This document shows positions 42,838 through 53,000 of a stretch of 64,000 nucleotides of DNA, in pieces. How positions within the stretch are numbered: position 1 is the stretch's first letter; every line of letters begins with the position of its first letter. Source of the stretch: an uncultured Muribaculaceae bacterium (GTDB lineage Bacteria; Bacteroidota; Bacteroidia; Bacteroidales; Muribaculaceae); assembly GCA_947525975.1 (NCBI GenBank), contig CANNVE010000012.1, forward strand, positions 23,602 through 87,601, in the 5' to 3' direction. The notes under the pieces were generated by a model that saw nothing but the letters and a program-made list of their open reading frames with translations, had not been told where the DNA came from and did not search any database. Both the position numbers and the translations under genes were made by a program.

Positions 42838-44357
42838 TTCTTCTTGAAAGTTAGGTTTCCGGTGTATGACACGCTCACGAGAGCGCCGAAATTGTCTCCG
42901 TAGAGGCTGCCGGAGTCAAACGCTATCTGCCCCTTCACCGCCAGGGCCGGCATCGACGCCGGCTGCCAGCGGCACTCGGCCATGGCCGACGTGTCGCTGC
43001 GGGGCGACAGGAAGGGCTGTGAGTAATTGCCCCAGCCTTTTCGCCACGAAAACATCGCTCTCCAGCTCACCGCCCGTGACACCCGGCCTTCCGCCCCGAT
43101 GTGCACGCCGCGCGTGCGCGTGCAGATGAAATTGTTCTGCCCGCGCAGATTGTAGAATGGCGATATGATCATGGGCGAGCCTATGCCGCGGCCATAGTAG
43201 GCGTATCCGTTGGTGATGTTGTTGTTGTAATAATTGTCGTATCCGGTGGCGTTTGATGTGATGTCAGTGCCCGGGATGTCGCCGGGGCTCCAGTGTATCG
43301 GGCCCGACTGGTTTGTGAAGTCGATGTATTCGACCACCGCGCCCGTGATGGGCGCCTGCGTGTCGGGGTTGCGGTATTCCAGTCCCCACAGGCCGTCAAA
43401 GCCGTTGAGCTTTCCCACGCCCGAGCCGTCCTCCCACGGCGATTGGTAATAGGCCATGATCTCGTGTCCCGACCGCAGGCGGTATGTCGCCTTGATGTCC
43501 CAAGAGCCGTTGTGGCTGCCGGGCACGTAATCCTCGCCGTATCGTGGTATGAGCATCTTCAGGAAATACGACGCTGTCACAGGATGGCTGATCAGCTCGC
43601 TCTTTATGCCGCCGCGGTAATACTGCGTGTATCCGCAGAACTGCCCCGCCGCCTGCATGCCGAAAGTCACCGACAGCGGCTGCGACGGCATGGTGCGGAA
43701 ATAGCATCTCTTGTAGGTGTACCATTGCCCCCATGTGTAGTGTCCCGAATGGAAATTGAAGTGGTCCTCGGCCCAGTCGGCGTCAAGCATCTTGGCGTAT
43801 TCCACCACGCCCTCGATCTGCAGCCAGCCCCGGGTGAAGGGCACATCCTGGAAGTCGACGAATCCTATCCTGATCCCCGGCATCGGGCGCGTGTTGCCGC
43901 TATATGTGATGTCGCCGCTCGAAAGGCTTTGGCAGAGCAGGGCGGAGCCGTGCTCCTTCATGCCCGCCGTGATGAATACTCCGCGGTATTTCGCCTCGGC
44001 GTAGAGCTGCTGCACCCAAGCGTTCGGTGCGCTGATGCGGTTGGGGCGCCATTGCCCCGCCTCGCTGTCATATCGCTCGTAGGTGGTGCCCTTGCCGCCG
44101 CCGGCGATGAAGTCGGCGCCGAATCCCCAAGAGAAGCGCTCTCCGAGATCGAGGCCGCTGATGATTGAAGCCCGCGCGTAGGCGCCGTCGGCGGTGTTGA
44201 CCGCGCCGTGGGTGTTTGTTGATATGTAGTATGGGGCGAAACGGCCGCTGCCGGCGTTGGCTGTGGCCTCGGCCTTCCACGTTGTCTGCGCCATGGCGCC
44301 CGAGGCTGCGATTAATCCCAATAATGGCAGTATGCAATGTCTTTTCCTTATGCCCAT
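42834..44357 (-). CDS. Capsule assembly Wzi-like outer membrane protein
   Basis: 507 residues with a signal peptide (MGIRKRHCILPLLGLIAASGAMAQ). It resembles the Caps_assemb_Wzi family: the opening FAPYYISTNTHGAV, GVFITAGMKEHGSALL, SGDITYSGNTRPMPGIRIGF, and RGWLQIEGVVEYAKM are characteristic. Wzi is a beta-barrel lectin that holds capsule polysaccharide at the outer membrane. No capsule gene cluster lies in the window, so its ligand may differ. The start at 44357 is set by the signal peptide. It is coupled to the downstream lipocalin-like gene. Confidence 0.8.
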   Translation of the reverse strand: MGIRKRHCILPLLGLIAASGAMAQTTWKAEATANAGSGRFAPYYISTNTHGAVNTADGAYARASIISGLDLGERFSWGFGADFIAGGGKGTTYERYDSEAGQWRPNRISAPNAWVQQLYAEAKYRGVFITAGMKEHGSALLCQSLSSGDITYSGNTRPMPGIRIGFVDFQDVPFTRGWLQIEGVVEYAKMLDADWAEDHFNFHSGHYTWGQWYTYKRCYFRTMPSQPLSVTFGMQAAGQFCGYTQYYRGGIKSELISHPVTASYFLKMLIPRYGEDYVPGSHNGSWDIKATYRLRSGHEIMAYYQSPWEDGSGVGKLNGFDGLWGLEYRNPDTQAPITGAVVEYIDFTNQSGPIHWSPGDIPGTDITSNATGYDNYYNNNITNGYAYYGRGIGSPMIISPFYNLRGQNNFICTRTRGVHIGAEGRVSRAVSWRAMFSWRKGWGNYSQPFLSPRSDTSAMAECRWQPASMPALAVKGQIAFDSGSLYGDNFGALVSVSYTGNLTFKKK

Positions 44358-44720
44358 GCTGTGAAAGTATAAAATCGGATATAAAATAATAACGGAGCAT
44401 GGACGAAATATTGCATGGCAAGCGGGTAAATCCATGTTTTAGGCCCGGATTTTAACATATAAATCGCGAATGCGCACGCGAATTAATATATAAAGCGAAA
44501 ACGCCCGAAAATACTTGTTTTTTAACAAATAATTTTATGAAAAAGTTTGGTGGAGTGAATTATTTTTCGTAACTTTGCATTGTTATAGAGATACACCCGA
44601 CAATCAAAGACCAAAAAGTATTTTAAAAACCCTATCCCGATTTAATTAGGCTGGCGGGAATGAAAATGTCACAAAGGCCAAAAGAAACAGAAATCACAAT
44701 TTCTTTTTAATTAATTAAAT
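44358..44720. other. 363-base divergent gap
   Basis: Holds the plus-strand promoter at 44546-44577 and about 137 bases of A-rich leader for the surface lipoprotein at 44721. On the minus side, no clear TAnnTTTG box for the Wzi-like gene was found. No gene and no invertible promoter repeats were seen. Confidence 0.6.
44546..44577 (+). promoter_or_regulatory. Canonical promoter of the large surface lipoprotein
   Basis: TTTG at 44546-44549, 20-base spacer, TAACTTTG at 44570-44577: full matches to both consensus boxes. A start near 44584 gives a leader of about 137 bases. Confidence 0.8.
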
Positions 44721-47700
44721 ATGAAAAAATCAATGCTTAACAACACCAAGGTGTGGACTCTCGCGAGCCTCATGATTCTTGGGGGGGGGGTATTGTAAGT
44801 TGCTCTGACGACTACGACGACGACATCAAGAAAAATGAGTCGGCCATCAGCGATCTCGGCTCTCAGCTTACCGCCCTTCAGACCGCGTTAGAACAGGCTA
44901 AATCTGACGCACAGGCCGCTCACGCAAAATTCGTGACACAAACTGAGTTAAACAATGTAGAGGCAGCCGCCAAGGCCGCCGCTCAGGAGGCTGCAGCCAC
45001 AGCCAAAGCAGAAGCTCTTTCGGAAGCCATCAATCAGTGCAAGGCCCTGATAGCCGGCAAGGCTGATCAGTCGGCTTTGGATGCGTTGTCTTCAAAGGTC
45101 AACGCCATCGACGCTACTCTCAACAAACTTGGAGATGTGGCCACAAAGAGCGATCTCGACGCAGCAAAGCAGAACCTGCAGAATCAGATCAACGCCCTCA
45201 ACTATCTTAAGGACATCCTGCCCCAGGGCACTGACTTTGAGAAGATCATCAAAGAACTCGCCACTCTCAAGGCCGAACTCGAAGAGGCTCAGCAGAAGCT
45301 CGAGTCGATGAACCCCGGCGACGTGAGCGAGCTGAAGACCTTGATGAACAACTTGAGCAACAAGGTGAACGCTTTCGACACCGACATCAACATGCTCACC
45401 GTTCTGGTCAACAAGATGCTCACCAGCGTCACTCTCGTCCCCGAACTCTACAGCGACGGTATCGAGGCCGTATCGTTTGACTACCTCGCTTACTATCCCG
45501 TAGTGGCCGGTACCAGCGGCAACACTCTGGTGTCAGGCGCCAAGATGCAGCGCATCGACAAGGGTGAGACCGTGATCAAATATCGTCTCAACCCCACCAC
45601 CGTCGAGCTCTCTTCTATCGACGTTGACAATATCGGATTTGTAGGCCACACCGCCAAGAAGCAGGATCCCGCCTCTCGCGCAGCCGAGCAGTCGCCCATC
45701 CTCTTCCAGAGCATCGCTGAAAACGGCTATCAGAATGGCGTGCTTTCGGTTCAGGCAAAGCGCAATCCCGCTGTCGACCTCAGCGCTACCGGCGATGACA
45801 ACGTTTGGGTAGCCGCTATCAAGGTTCCCCGCAAGGCTGACGTGGCCAATGGCGTGGAATACGCTGAGATCTACTCTGAATACAGCATGGTGCTTGAGCA
45901 GACCTTCACTCCTCAGATCGCCGCTGTTGACCTGTCAAAGGCTGCCGGCCTCTCTCTGATCGAAGGCAAGAAGGCCTATGGCTTCAACGGCAAGGAGCTC
46001 AACATCAAGGAAGTGCTTTCAGGCTACACCAATCCCGAAGGCTGGAGCGCAACCGAGAATCACTACTACAACAAGGAGTTCATCTATGAGACCGCAGTTG
46101 ACGCAGACAGCTACGTTACTCTCGAAGTTCCCTTCAACGAGACTTTCGACCTCTCTCAGCTCGTGACAGGTTGCAAGACCCGCAACTATCCTGACCGTCC
46201 CGAGTCAACCCACTATCAGATCACCCGCGAAGAACTCGCTTCTTATGGTCTTAACCTCGTGTTCTCAATCCCCACACAGGAATATCTTGAGAACGTAGAC
46301 AACATGACCAACCAGCAGAAATTCGCCAAGATCAAGGAAGACGGCAAGACTATCATCGCTGTAACTCCCGCCGGCCTCGAGCAGAATGAGGCTGTTATCG
46401 GCAAGGAGCCCATCGTGATGGTTCAGCTCATCGACGTGAACAACAACAAGAACATCGTCGACGAACGCTACTTCAAGATCAAGTGGGCTGATGACGCTCC
46501 CGAGGCTCCCGAAGAGCAGAAGACCGTAACCCTCACCGGCTACTCTAAGACTGTTGTTCTCAATCCTTGCGGCGAAATGGCCATCACCGGCATCACCTGG
46601 GAAGAATTCGTAAACAACGTTTACGCTCAAATCGGCGACAATGGTATGAGCCAGGCTGACTTCGAGAAGTTCTATCCCGAAGCAAACCGCGTGGTCAAGT
46701 CTAACGGCTGGAGCCTCTACCACGAAGAAGGCAAACTCTTCGGCAATGGCGAGTATGACGGCAACCTGCCCGTGATCAAGACTACCACCAATGAGCATGG
46801 TGACGCACTTGTGGCTAACTGGACTATCGATGAGGATGACGCTGAGCGCGTAATCTGCGACAACACCGATCCCGTTAAGGCTGTCAAGAACTTCAAGACC
46901 ATCTCTTCTACCATCACAATGACCCCGACCGAGAAGCGTCTGCCTATCCTCGTGTTCAACTATGATGTGAAGATCACTGTTCCCAACCTGCCTTCACTCG
47001 TTGGCTACTATGACCAGTACTGGTTCGAGAAGTACAACACTGTTGACGTTCTCCCCGTTCAGTACAACACTCCCGCCCAGCTTAACGGCAACTACTATGG
47101 CGATGGCAAGTATGACTTCTGCGTATATGACTTCAACCTCACCAACGCATTTGTTTACGAGCAGGTTAACAACCAGACCAAGTACATCGTTAAGGATATC
47201 TACGAGTGCGGTTCTTACGACATCCAGTTCCGCAAGTCTCAGGCCATGACAGGCTGGGGTTCGCCCACTTACACTAACGAGTGGACCAACAACAACGAGC
47301 CCGCTCCCGCCACTGAGATCTGGAACCAGTTCGCCGGCTATAAGCTCAACAAGGGCACAGCCAATGCTCTCCAGATGTACTGGGTAGCAGTTGCAGGCAA
47401 CCAGGACTACAAGGCAATGTCAACTCCTGTGGCTTACGAGTCTTGGGATCTGACAAACGCCAACTGGCGCTCTGCCAAGCTCTTCGCCGACAGCCAGAAC
47501 AAAGCCGCTCTCGCAGGCCTCCTCAACCCCCTGTCGCAGGAGAACGAAGTATCTGAGCTCGGTCAGAAGCAGCCCGTCCGCACTCACAACAAGAAGGTGA
47601 ACATGGGCATCTGGTCACGCCTCAACAACTACAACTACATCCTCGTTAAGGCTTACGACCTCTGCCTCATCGCTCCTCTCCGTGTTGACGCTCTCTCTCA

Positions 47701-48184
47701 TGACGGCGCATTCGAAGACGGCCACGTATCAGGCACATCAGTGACCTTCGACCAGATCTTTTCGATGACTGACTTCCGCGGTTACCTCGTTGCTCTCAAC
47801 CCCACCGCTGACATCAAGGCTCAGTACACCGCAGAGCAGGCCAAGTATGCAAAAGAACTTTACAACTACTATCAGGTTGAAGAAACCGCTGTCAACACTG
47901 ACGCTGTTACCTACAACTTCAAGGTTGTCAACGGCACCGTACAGATCGATCCTACACAGACAAGCTGGATGACCGCCGCTGAGCTCTATCGCCTCACCAA
48001 CGGTAACCTTAACTTCTCAATCGAGAAGAGCGAAGATGGCAAGACCCTCACATTCTTCAACAATGGTGGTTCTAACATCGAGGCTATGTGCTACGCCAAG
48101 ATCCCCTGCTCTGTAGAGTACGGCTTCGGCAACGCATCAACCGACATCCTTGTGCCTATCTATCCTCACGGAACAAATAAGTAA
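44721..48184 (+). CDS. Large S-layer-like surface lipoprotein, frame broken at a G10 tract
   Basis: The ATG at 44721 opens a signal peptide (MKKSMLNNTKVWTLASLMIL) that runs into ten G residues (44781-44790) and stops at TAA 44796-44798 after 25 codons. The rest of the protein, 1127 residues from the lipobox cysteine (GIVSCSDDYDDD), is open in the frame two bases ahead. Eight or eleven Gs would join the two halves into a lipoprotein of 1153 or 1154 residues. The N-terminal mature part is an Ala/Leu/Lys-rich coiled coil (about 200 residues), as in Bacteroidales surface-layer and PL29-N-terminal-type lipoproteins; the remainder is beta-rich without known motifs. Its codons favour GCT, GTT and TCT more than its neighbours, which fits high expression. 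A strong promoter and terminator frame it. Either phase-variable, slippage-dependent or an assembly error. Confidence 0.8.
44781..44790 (+). repeat. G10 homopolymer inside a signal peptide
   Basis: Ten consecutive G bases, by far the longest homopolymer in a coding region of this window that I noticed. It lies between the hydrophobic core and the lipobox, the place where indels change frame but cost little protein function. Confidence 0.9.
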
Positions 48185-48217
48185 TAAGGGACTGACATAG
48201 TACTTAATCCTACAAAC

Positions 48218-48275
48218 AATAATGAGCATTCTCATTTCCTATGGGAATGCTCATTATTCTAAATTTTCTTTTTTT
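48218..48275 (+). terminator. Strong terminator after the surface lipoprotein
   Basis: AATAATGAGCATTC pairs perfectly with GAATGCTCATTATT around a 13-base loop, then a T-rich stretch with eight Ts. It lies about 35 bases after the stop. Confidence 0.85.
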
Positions 48276-48297
48276 TCTCCCTAAATTCAAATACATT

Positions 48298-48798
48298 ATG
48301 AAACCTCTCTACCCAATATTTTCCATCCTTATCTCATCTGCATTATTGATTTCCTGCGGCAACGGCCAAAAACAGACTGACACATTTGACCGCAATGAAA
48401 TTTTGAATTCCAACGACCGCGTCGATGCCTCTTCCGTATATAATTCCGGAGACACAGCCGAAGTGATGAGGCTCACGAAGGAATATTTGGAGTATTTGAA
48501 AGGAAGTAACTACGAAGCCGCCATATCCATGCTATCACAGGTGAACGACAGCACTGTCACCGAACTGGAGGACGCACAGGCCAAGAGGATGATGCGCAAT
48601 ATGCGTCTTTTCCCCGTAGAGAACTACAGCATCAACGATGTGCGCTTCTACAGCGACAATGACACCGAGGTGTCATACACCATCAATCAGACTGACGTGG
48701 AAGAAGGCCCCTCGACGGTTATGAAGTGCATGCTCTGCTTCCGCAAGGTCGACGGCAAATGGTACGCCACCGTTATCGACACCGACTATTCAAGATAA
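48298..48798 (+). CDS. Small lipoprotein of unknown function
   Basis: 166 residues. The signal peptide ends in SALLISCGNG, a good lipobox with Cys near 20. The mature part has a helical stretch (TAEVMRLTKEYLEYLKGSNYEAAISMLSQV) followed by strands (NYSINDVRFYSDNDTEVSYTINQ, KWYATVIDTDYS), which resembles an NTF2-like or DUF4878-type alpha+beta fold; this is a guess from the pattern. The start at 48298 is set by the signal peptide; an upstream frame overlaps the terminator. It begins 27 bases before the next exported gene. Confidence 0.7.
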   Translation: MKPLYPIFSILISSALLISCGNGQKQTDTFDRNEILNSNDRVDASSVYNSGDTAEVMRLTKEYLEYLKGSNYEAAISMLSQVNDSTVTELEDAQAKRMMRNMRLFPVENYSINDVRFYSDNDTEVSYTINQTDVEEGPSTVMKCMLCFRKVDGKWYATVIDTDYSR

Positions 48799-48825
48799 AA
48801 CCAATACGTTTATATTCCCACAACG

Positions 48826-51243
48826 ATGAATTTGATATTTCGCAATATTATCGCCTTTTTCGTTTTGGCCATGGGAGTAGCGGGCACAGCCCTCGCCCAG
48901 ACCGACCTTGTCGACTCCTTCCGCTGGACGGCAGCTGCCGAAACGCCCGCTGGCGGCAGCATCAAGCTGGATCCCGAGACCATCATTAAGGATAAGACAG
49001 TGGTAAATGCCGAAGGCCAAAGCGCGGTCTACAAAGTGGTCGATCTCTACGATCTCGAAGGCGACCAATCCGAAATAACCATCACTCTCAACGAACCTTT
49101 GAAAAAAGGCGATGTGATCTCTATCACCGGATTCTACTATTTCAATGGTGAGACGCCCGCCGATGCATGCACAATTGCCGAGATTGGGACTGACCGGATG
49201 CGTTTCGACGGCTTCAACAATATTTATAAGAACGCTCTCCTGCCCGAGGCCGTAAGCCGGGTGGTAGAGAAATCAAGCGTCGGTGCCACCGAAATCAAGC
49301 TCAAAGCCGAGGGAAAGACCCTCTGGACCACTGAAATCGTGGTAAGTCATGACCCCAATGCCAAAGCATTCCTCTCGGTTGAGCCTGCCGCTGGTTCCAC
49401 AATCGACATTTTCCGTGAATTCGATTCTACCATAAAATTGACCACCAACTTCGAGGCTGACCGCATCAGGATGTCGATGAAAGCCAACGATGATCCGTCG
49501 TTCGCGTTGAATGCCATGCTCGCGCCTGCCGGCGTGTCGGAAGGTGTATATGCCTATGTCTACGAATTCGAGAGCGATATCAAGCTCTACGAGGGCATTG
49601 ACTACGAGGCCGTGTTCACCGCATACAAGGACGACGAAGTTGTCGACGAGCCATATACCGTGGTTTATCACGGTGGCTCACCCATCCCCTACAGCGATGT
49701 GACGCTCACATCGCAGATTCCTGCGGCCGACGCCGTGATCACTTCCGTCTCTGAAAACGAAGTGGCTCTCTGCTTCAGCGCCGAAGCCAATTTGGAGACT
49801 GTGACTGTGGCTTACGGCGAGACCGTGGAGCAGGCTGAGTTCAAGGCTGCCGACGACACCAAGACCAAATGGCTTGTGGCTGTGTCGGAGCAGGTGATCA
49901 ACGACTATCTTTCATTCTCTCTCAAAGTCGAGGCTAAAGATGCGCAAGGCCGCATCATCGGCGGAGACCAGAGCAAAGACTATGTGACAGCCACATTCAA
50001 GTGCAATGTGCCCAAGCTGCTCACAGTCTCGCCCGCGAGCGATGTTGAATACGATGATCTCACGTCATTCGTGCTCTCATACGAAGGCGGCATAGAGCTC
50101 ATCGACGAGCAGGCCGCCATCACCCTCACCAAGGACGGCAAGGAATATGCCGGCGCCCTTACAAAGGTGGGCGACAGCTATGTGTTCGCGCTCGACACCC
50201 CCGTCACGCTCGCAGGCACATACAGCCTGTCGATTCCCGCCTCAATGTTCAGCCTCGGCATCGGATTTGACAACGAGGCCATGACCGTGGAGTACACCGT
50301 GCGCAAGAAAGAGTATGACGCTGAGGTGAGATTCTACAACATCGACGGCAAGGCATCGCCCCTCAACAATATTGGCTCGTTCGTGATCGATTTCAAGAAG
50401 GGCGGATACAAGGCCGGATACGTCAACGACCGCACTCTCTACAGCTCGCCCATCGTATTGGTCGATGCCGACGACGAGGAGGTGGCCAGGACTTCGTCAT
50501 ACGACATTGTCGAGAACACCGCGAGCTTCCGCTTTGACTTCAGCAAAGACATATACGGCGCCGGCCTCTACTATCTGGTAGTGCCCAAGAATGTTTTCTG
50601 GCTGTCGAGAGACATCAACAATCTCTCATACATCCCCAACGACGACATGATCTTCGAGGTCACGATAGAGAAGAGCGAGGATCCGGAGGTCGACTTCGGC
50701 CCGATCACCATCACACCCGAAAACGGCTCAAGAGTCAATACGCTCTCCCGCACCGTGATCCGCTTTGAGAAGGCATTCTCCGTGTCGGTGGCTCCCGAGG
50801 CAGAGACCGAGTATGACGTATACGCCGTGGAGGACGGCGCTCCCGCCGATGCAGTGGCATCCAAGGCTGTGCTGAAGAAGTACGTCACCCCCGACGGCAT
50901 GGATCTCGACGGACGCATCAACATGTCGCTCTGCTTCGAGCCCGCCATCACCAAGGCCGGCACATACACCACCACAATACCGGCCAACAGCCTCTACATC
51001 ACATATACCACAGGCTTGAGGCTGTACTTTGACCGCGACTGGACATTCACCTACACCGTTGATCCCAACGCCGGCATCGATGACATCTACCTGCCCGTCG
51101 ATCCGTCGGAGCTCGACGAGGACAGCCTGGTGCGCGTCTACAACCTGCAAGGCATCATGGTGCGCGAGGGCAGGCTTAAGGAGGCTCTCTCGGGGCTCCA
51201 CGGCCTATACATTGTCAATGGATTCAAATTGTTCATAAAATAA
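48826..51243 (+). CDS. Exported multi-domain beta protein with T9SS-like tail
   Basis: 805 residues. The signal peptide (MNLIFRNIIAFFVLAMGVAGTALAQ) is followed by several Ig-like or beta-sandwich segments with recurring motifs (SVEPAAGSTIDIFREFDSTI, SPASDVEYDDLTSFVLSYEGG, TPENGSRVNTLSRTVIRFEKA, and AGTYSLSIPASMFSL / AGTYTTTIPANSLYI). The last 50 residues (LVRVYNLQGIMVREG, GLHGLYIVNGFKLFIK) are a C-terminal sorting-like tail of the type seen at 1-396 and at 25143. It is probably surface-exposed. No enzymatic motif was seen. It follows the small lipoprotein by 27 bases. Confidence 0.82.
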   Translation: MNLIFRNIIAFFVLAMGVAGTALAQTDLVDSFRWTAAAETPAGGSIKLDPETIIKDKTVVNAEGQSAVYKVVDLYDLEGDQSEITITLNEPLKKGDVISITGFYYFNGETPADACTIAEIGTDRMRFDGFNNIYKNALLPEAVSRVVEKSSVGATEIKLKAEGKTLWTTEIVVSHDPNAKAFLSVEPAAGSTIDIFREFDSTIKLTTNFEADRIRMSMKANDDPSFALNAMLAPAGVSEGVYAYVYEFESDIKLYEGIDYEAVFTAYKDDEVVDEPYTVVYHGGSPIPYSDVTLTSQIPAADAVITSVSENEVALCFSAEANLETVTVAYGETVEQAEFKAADDTKTKWLVAVSEQVINDYLSFSLKVEAKDAQGRIIGGDQSKDYVTATFKCNVPKLLTVSPASDVEYDDLTSFVLSYEGGIELIDEQAAITLTKDGKEYAGALTKVGDSYVFALDTPVTLAGTYSLSIPASMFSLGIGFDNEAMTVEYTVRKKEYDAEVRFYNIDGKASPLNNIGSFVIDFKKGGYKAGYVNDRTLYSSPIVLVDADDEEVARTSSYDIVENTASFRFDFSKDIYGAGLYYLVVPKNVFWLSRDINNLSYIPNDDMIFEVTIEKSEDPEVDFGPITITPENGSRVNTLSRTVIRFEKAFSVSVAPEAETEYDVYAVEDGAPADAVASKAVLKKYVTPDGMDLDGRINMSLCFEPAITKAGTYTTTIPANSLYITYTTGLRLYFDRDWTFTYTVDPNAGIDDIYLPVDPSELDEDSLVRVYNLQGIMVREGRLKEALSGLHGLYIVNGFKLFIK

Positions 51244-51323
51244 AGAAAACCCGTTCATAGAAAGAAATGGTCTGGAAAAGGTAACACATAGGTCTATTTA
51301 ATCCCAACTTTTCCTTAATTAGG

Positions 51324-51360
51324 CCCAGCTCTGCCTTGGTGGCAGGGCTGGGTTTGTTTT
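51324..51360 (+). terminator. Rho-independent terminator before gltX
   Basis: CCCAGCTCTGCC pairs with GGCAGGGCTGGG (one G-T pair) around TTGGT, then TTTGTTTT. Confidence 0.85.
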
Positions 51361-51399
51361 GGGGGAGAGGCTGCCGGTCTCTTTCTTTTGAAGATAATT

Positions 51400-51430
51400 A
51401 TTGTCAAATCGTGAAAAATCGCTAACTTTG
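51400..51430 (+). promoter_or_regulatory. Promoter of gltX
   Basis: TAACTTTG at 51423-51430 fits the -7 consensus; ATTG at 51400-51403, 19 bases upstream, is a near match to TTTG. The ATG at 51467 is 37 bases downstream. Confidence 0.6.
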
Positions 51431-51466
51431 CGCCATAAGAATTCATACTGCAACTATTATATAGTC

Positions 51467-52993
51467 ATGGAAAGAGAAGTACGCGTGCGTTTCGCACCCT
51501 CGCCAACCGGCCCGCTGCATATCGGCGGTGTGCGCACAGCCCTTTATAATTACCTGTTTGCCCGCCAGCACGGCGGCAAGATGATACTCCGCATCGAAGA
51601 CACCGATTCGAACCGCTTCGTGCCCGGCGCCGAGGATTATATCAACGAGGCGCTCGCGTGGCTTGGCATCGGCATCGACGAAGGCGTACGCGAAGGAGGC
51701 CCATTCGGCCCATACAAGCAGAGCGAGCGCCGCGACATCTATCGCCGCTACGTGCGCCGGCTGCTCGACGACGGCAAGGCCTACATAGCCTTTGACACCC
51801 CCGCTGAGCTTGAGGCCGCACGCGCCGCCACGCCCAATTTCCAGTATGACGCGTCGACCCGCATGGGCATGCGCAATTCGCTCACGCTCGGAGCAGAGGA
51901 GACGCAGCGCCTCATAGACGAGGGCAACCAGTATGTGGTGCGCTTCCTCATAGAGCCGGGACGCAGCGTGGAGGTCGACGACCTCATCCGCGGCAAGGTG
52001 GTGATAAAGAGCGATATCCTCGACGACAAGGTGCTCTACAAGAGCGCCGACGACCTGCCCACATACCACCTGGCCAACATCGTCGACGATCACCTGATGG
52101 AGATCTCCCACGTCATACGCGGCGAGGAGTGGCTGCCTTCGGCTCCGCTCCACGTCCTCCTCTACGAGGCTTTCGGCTGGAAGGAGACGATGCCCCGCTT
52201 CGTGCATCTGCCCCTGCTGCTCAAGCCCGACGGCAAGGGCAAGCTGTCGAAGCGTGACGGTGACCGCCTCGGATTCCCCGTCTTCCCGCTCGAATGGCAT
52301 GACCCCAAGAGCGGCGACGTGTCTTCGGGATACCGCGAGAGCGGCTACCTGCCCGAGGCCGTGGTCAACTTCCTGGCCCTGCTCGGCTGGAATCCCGGCG
52401 ACGACACCGAGGTGATGGATATGCAGGCCTTGATATCGAAATTCTCTTTCGACCACTGCTCGAAGTCGGGCGCAAAGTTCGCCTACGAAAAGGGCAAATG
52501 GTTCAACCACACATATCTGCAGGAGCTCCCCGACGAGCGCCTTGCCGAGCTCTTCAAGCCCGTGATGCAGGCCGCAGGCATCGACCCGTCGGCATTCTCC
52601 GACCGGTACATTGCCTCGGCAGTGGGCATGGTCAAAGGCCGCATCAACTTCGTGAAGGATCTGCTTGACCAGGCGCGGTTCTTCTTCGTGGCTCCCACCG
52701 AATATGACCCCAAGGCCGTGAAGAAGCGCTGGAGCGAGGACACTCCGCGCATGCTGCGAGAGATACTCGAGATAATGAATTCCCGCCCCGAATACTGCGA
52801 TGCCGAGACCGAGCCGGCAGTGATGGCCTACATAGCCGAGAAAGGCTATCATCTGGGCAATCTGATGAATGCTTTCCGCCTCACCGTGGTGGGCGAGTGC
52901 AAGGGGCCGCATATGTTTGACATAGCCCGCCTCATTGGCAAGGACGAGATTAACCGCCGCGTGGAGAGCGGCATTCAGGCCATAAAGATCTGA
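51467..52993 (+). CDS. gltX: Glutamyl-tRNA synthetase
   Basis: 508 residues, full length. It charges tRNA-Glu. The class I signature is [21 protein letters not shown], with the HIGH motif as HIGG, and the second signature is [13 protein letters not shown] (KLSKR). The C-terminal anticodon-binding helical domain is present. In Bacteroidetes this enzyme is normally discriminating because a separate GlnRS is present, but that cannot be confirmed here. waaA follows 7 bases later, so the two form an operon. Confidence 0.97.
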   Translation: MEREVRVRFAPSPTGPLHIGGVRTALYNYLFARQHGGKMILRIEDTDSNRFVPGAEDYINEALAWLGIGIDEGVREGGPFGPYKQSERRDIYRRYVRRLLDDGKAYIAFDTPAELEAARAATPNFQYDASTRMGMRNSLTLGAEETQRLIDEGNQYVVRFLIEPGRSVEVDDLIRGKVVIKSDILDDKVLYKSADDLPTYHLANIVDDHLMEISHVIRGEEWLPSAPLHVLLYEAFGWKETMPRFVHLPLLLKPDGKGKLSKRDGDRLGFPVFPLEWHDPKSGDVSSGYRESGYLPEAVVNFLALLGWNPGDDTEVMDMQALISKFSFDHCSKSGAKFAYEKGKWFNHTYLQELPDERLAELFKPVMQAAGIDPSAFSDRYIASAVGMVKGRINFVKDLLDQARFFFVAPTEYDPKAVKKRWSEDTPRMLREILEIMNSRPEYCDAETEPAVMAYIAEKGYHLGNLMNAFRLTVVGECKGPHMFDIARLIGKDEINRRVESGIQAIKI

Positions 52994-53000
52994 CATCCTG

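Noticed and set aside
44358..44720. Invertible promoter controlling the surface lipoprotein
   Set aside because: I looked for inverted repeats flanking the promoter and found none, and no site-specific recombinase is in the window.
44753..48184. Start of the surface lipoprotein at the GTG at 44753
   Set aside because: This frame would give a protein without a signal peptide although a perfect signal peptide is encoded in the neighbouring frame and a lipobox follows the G tract.
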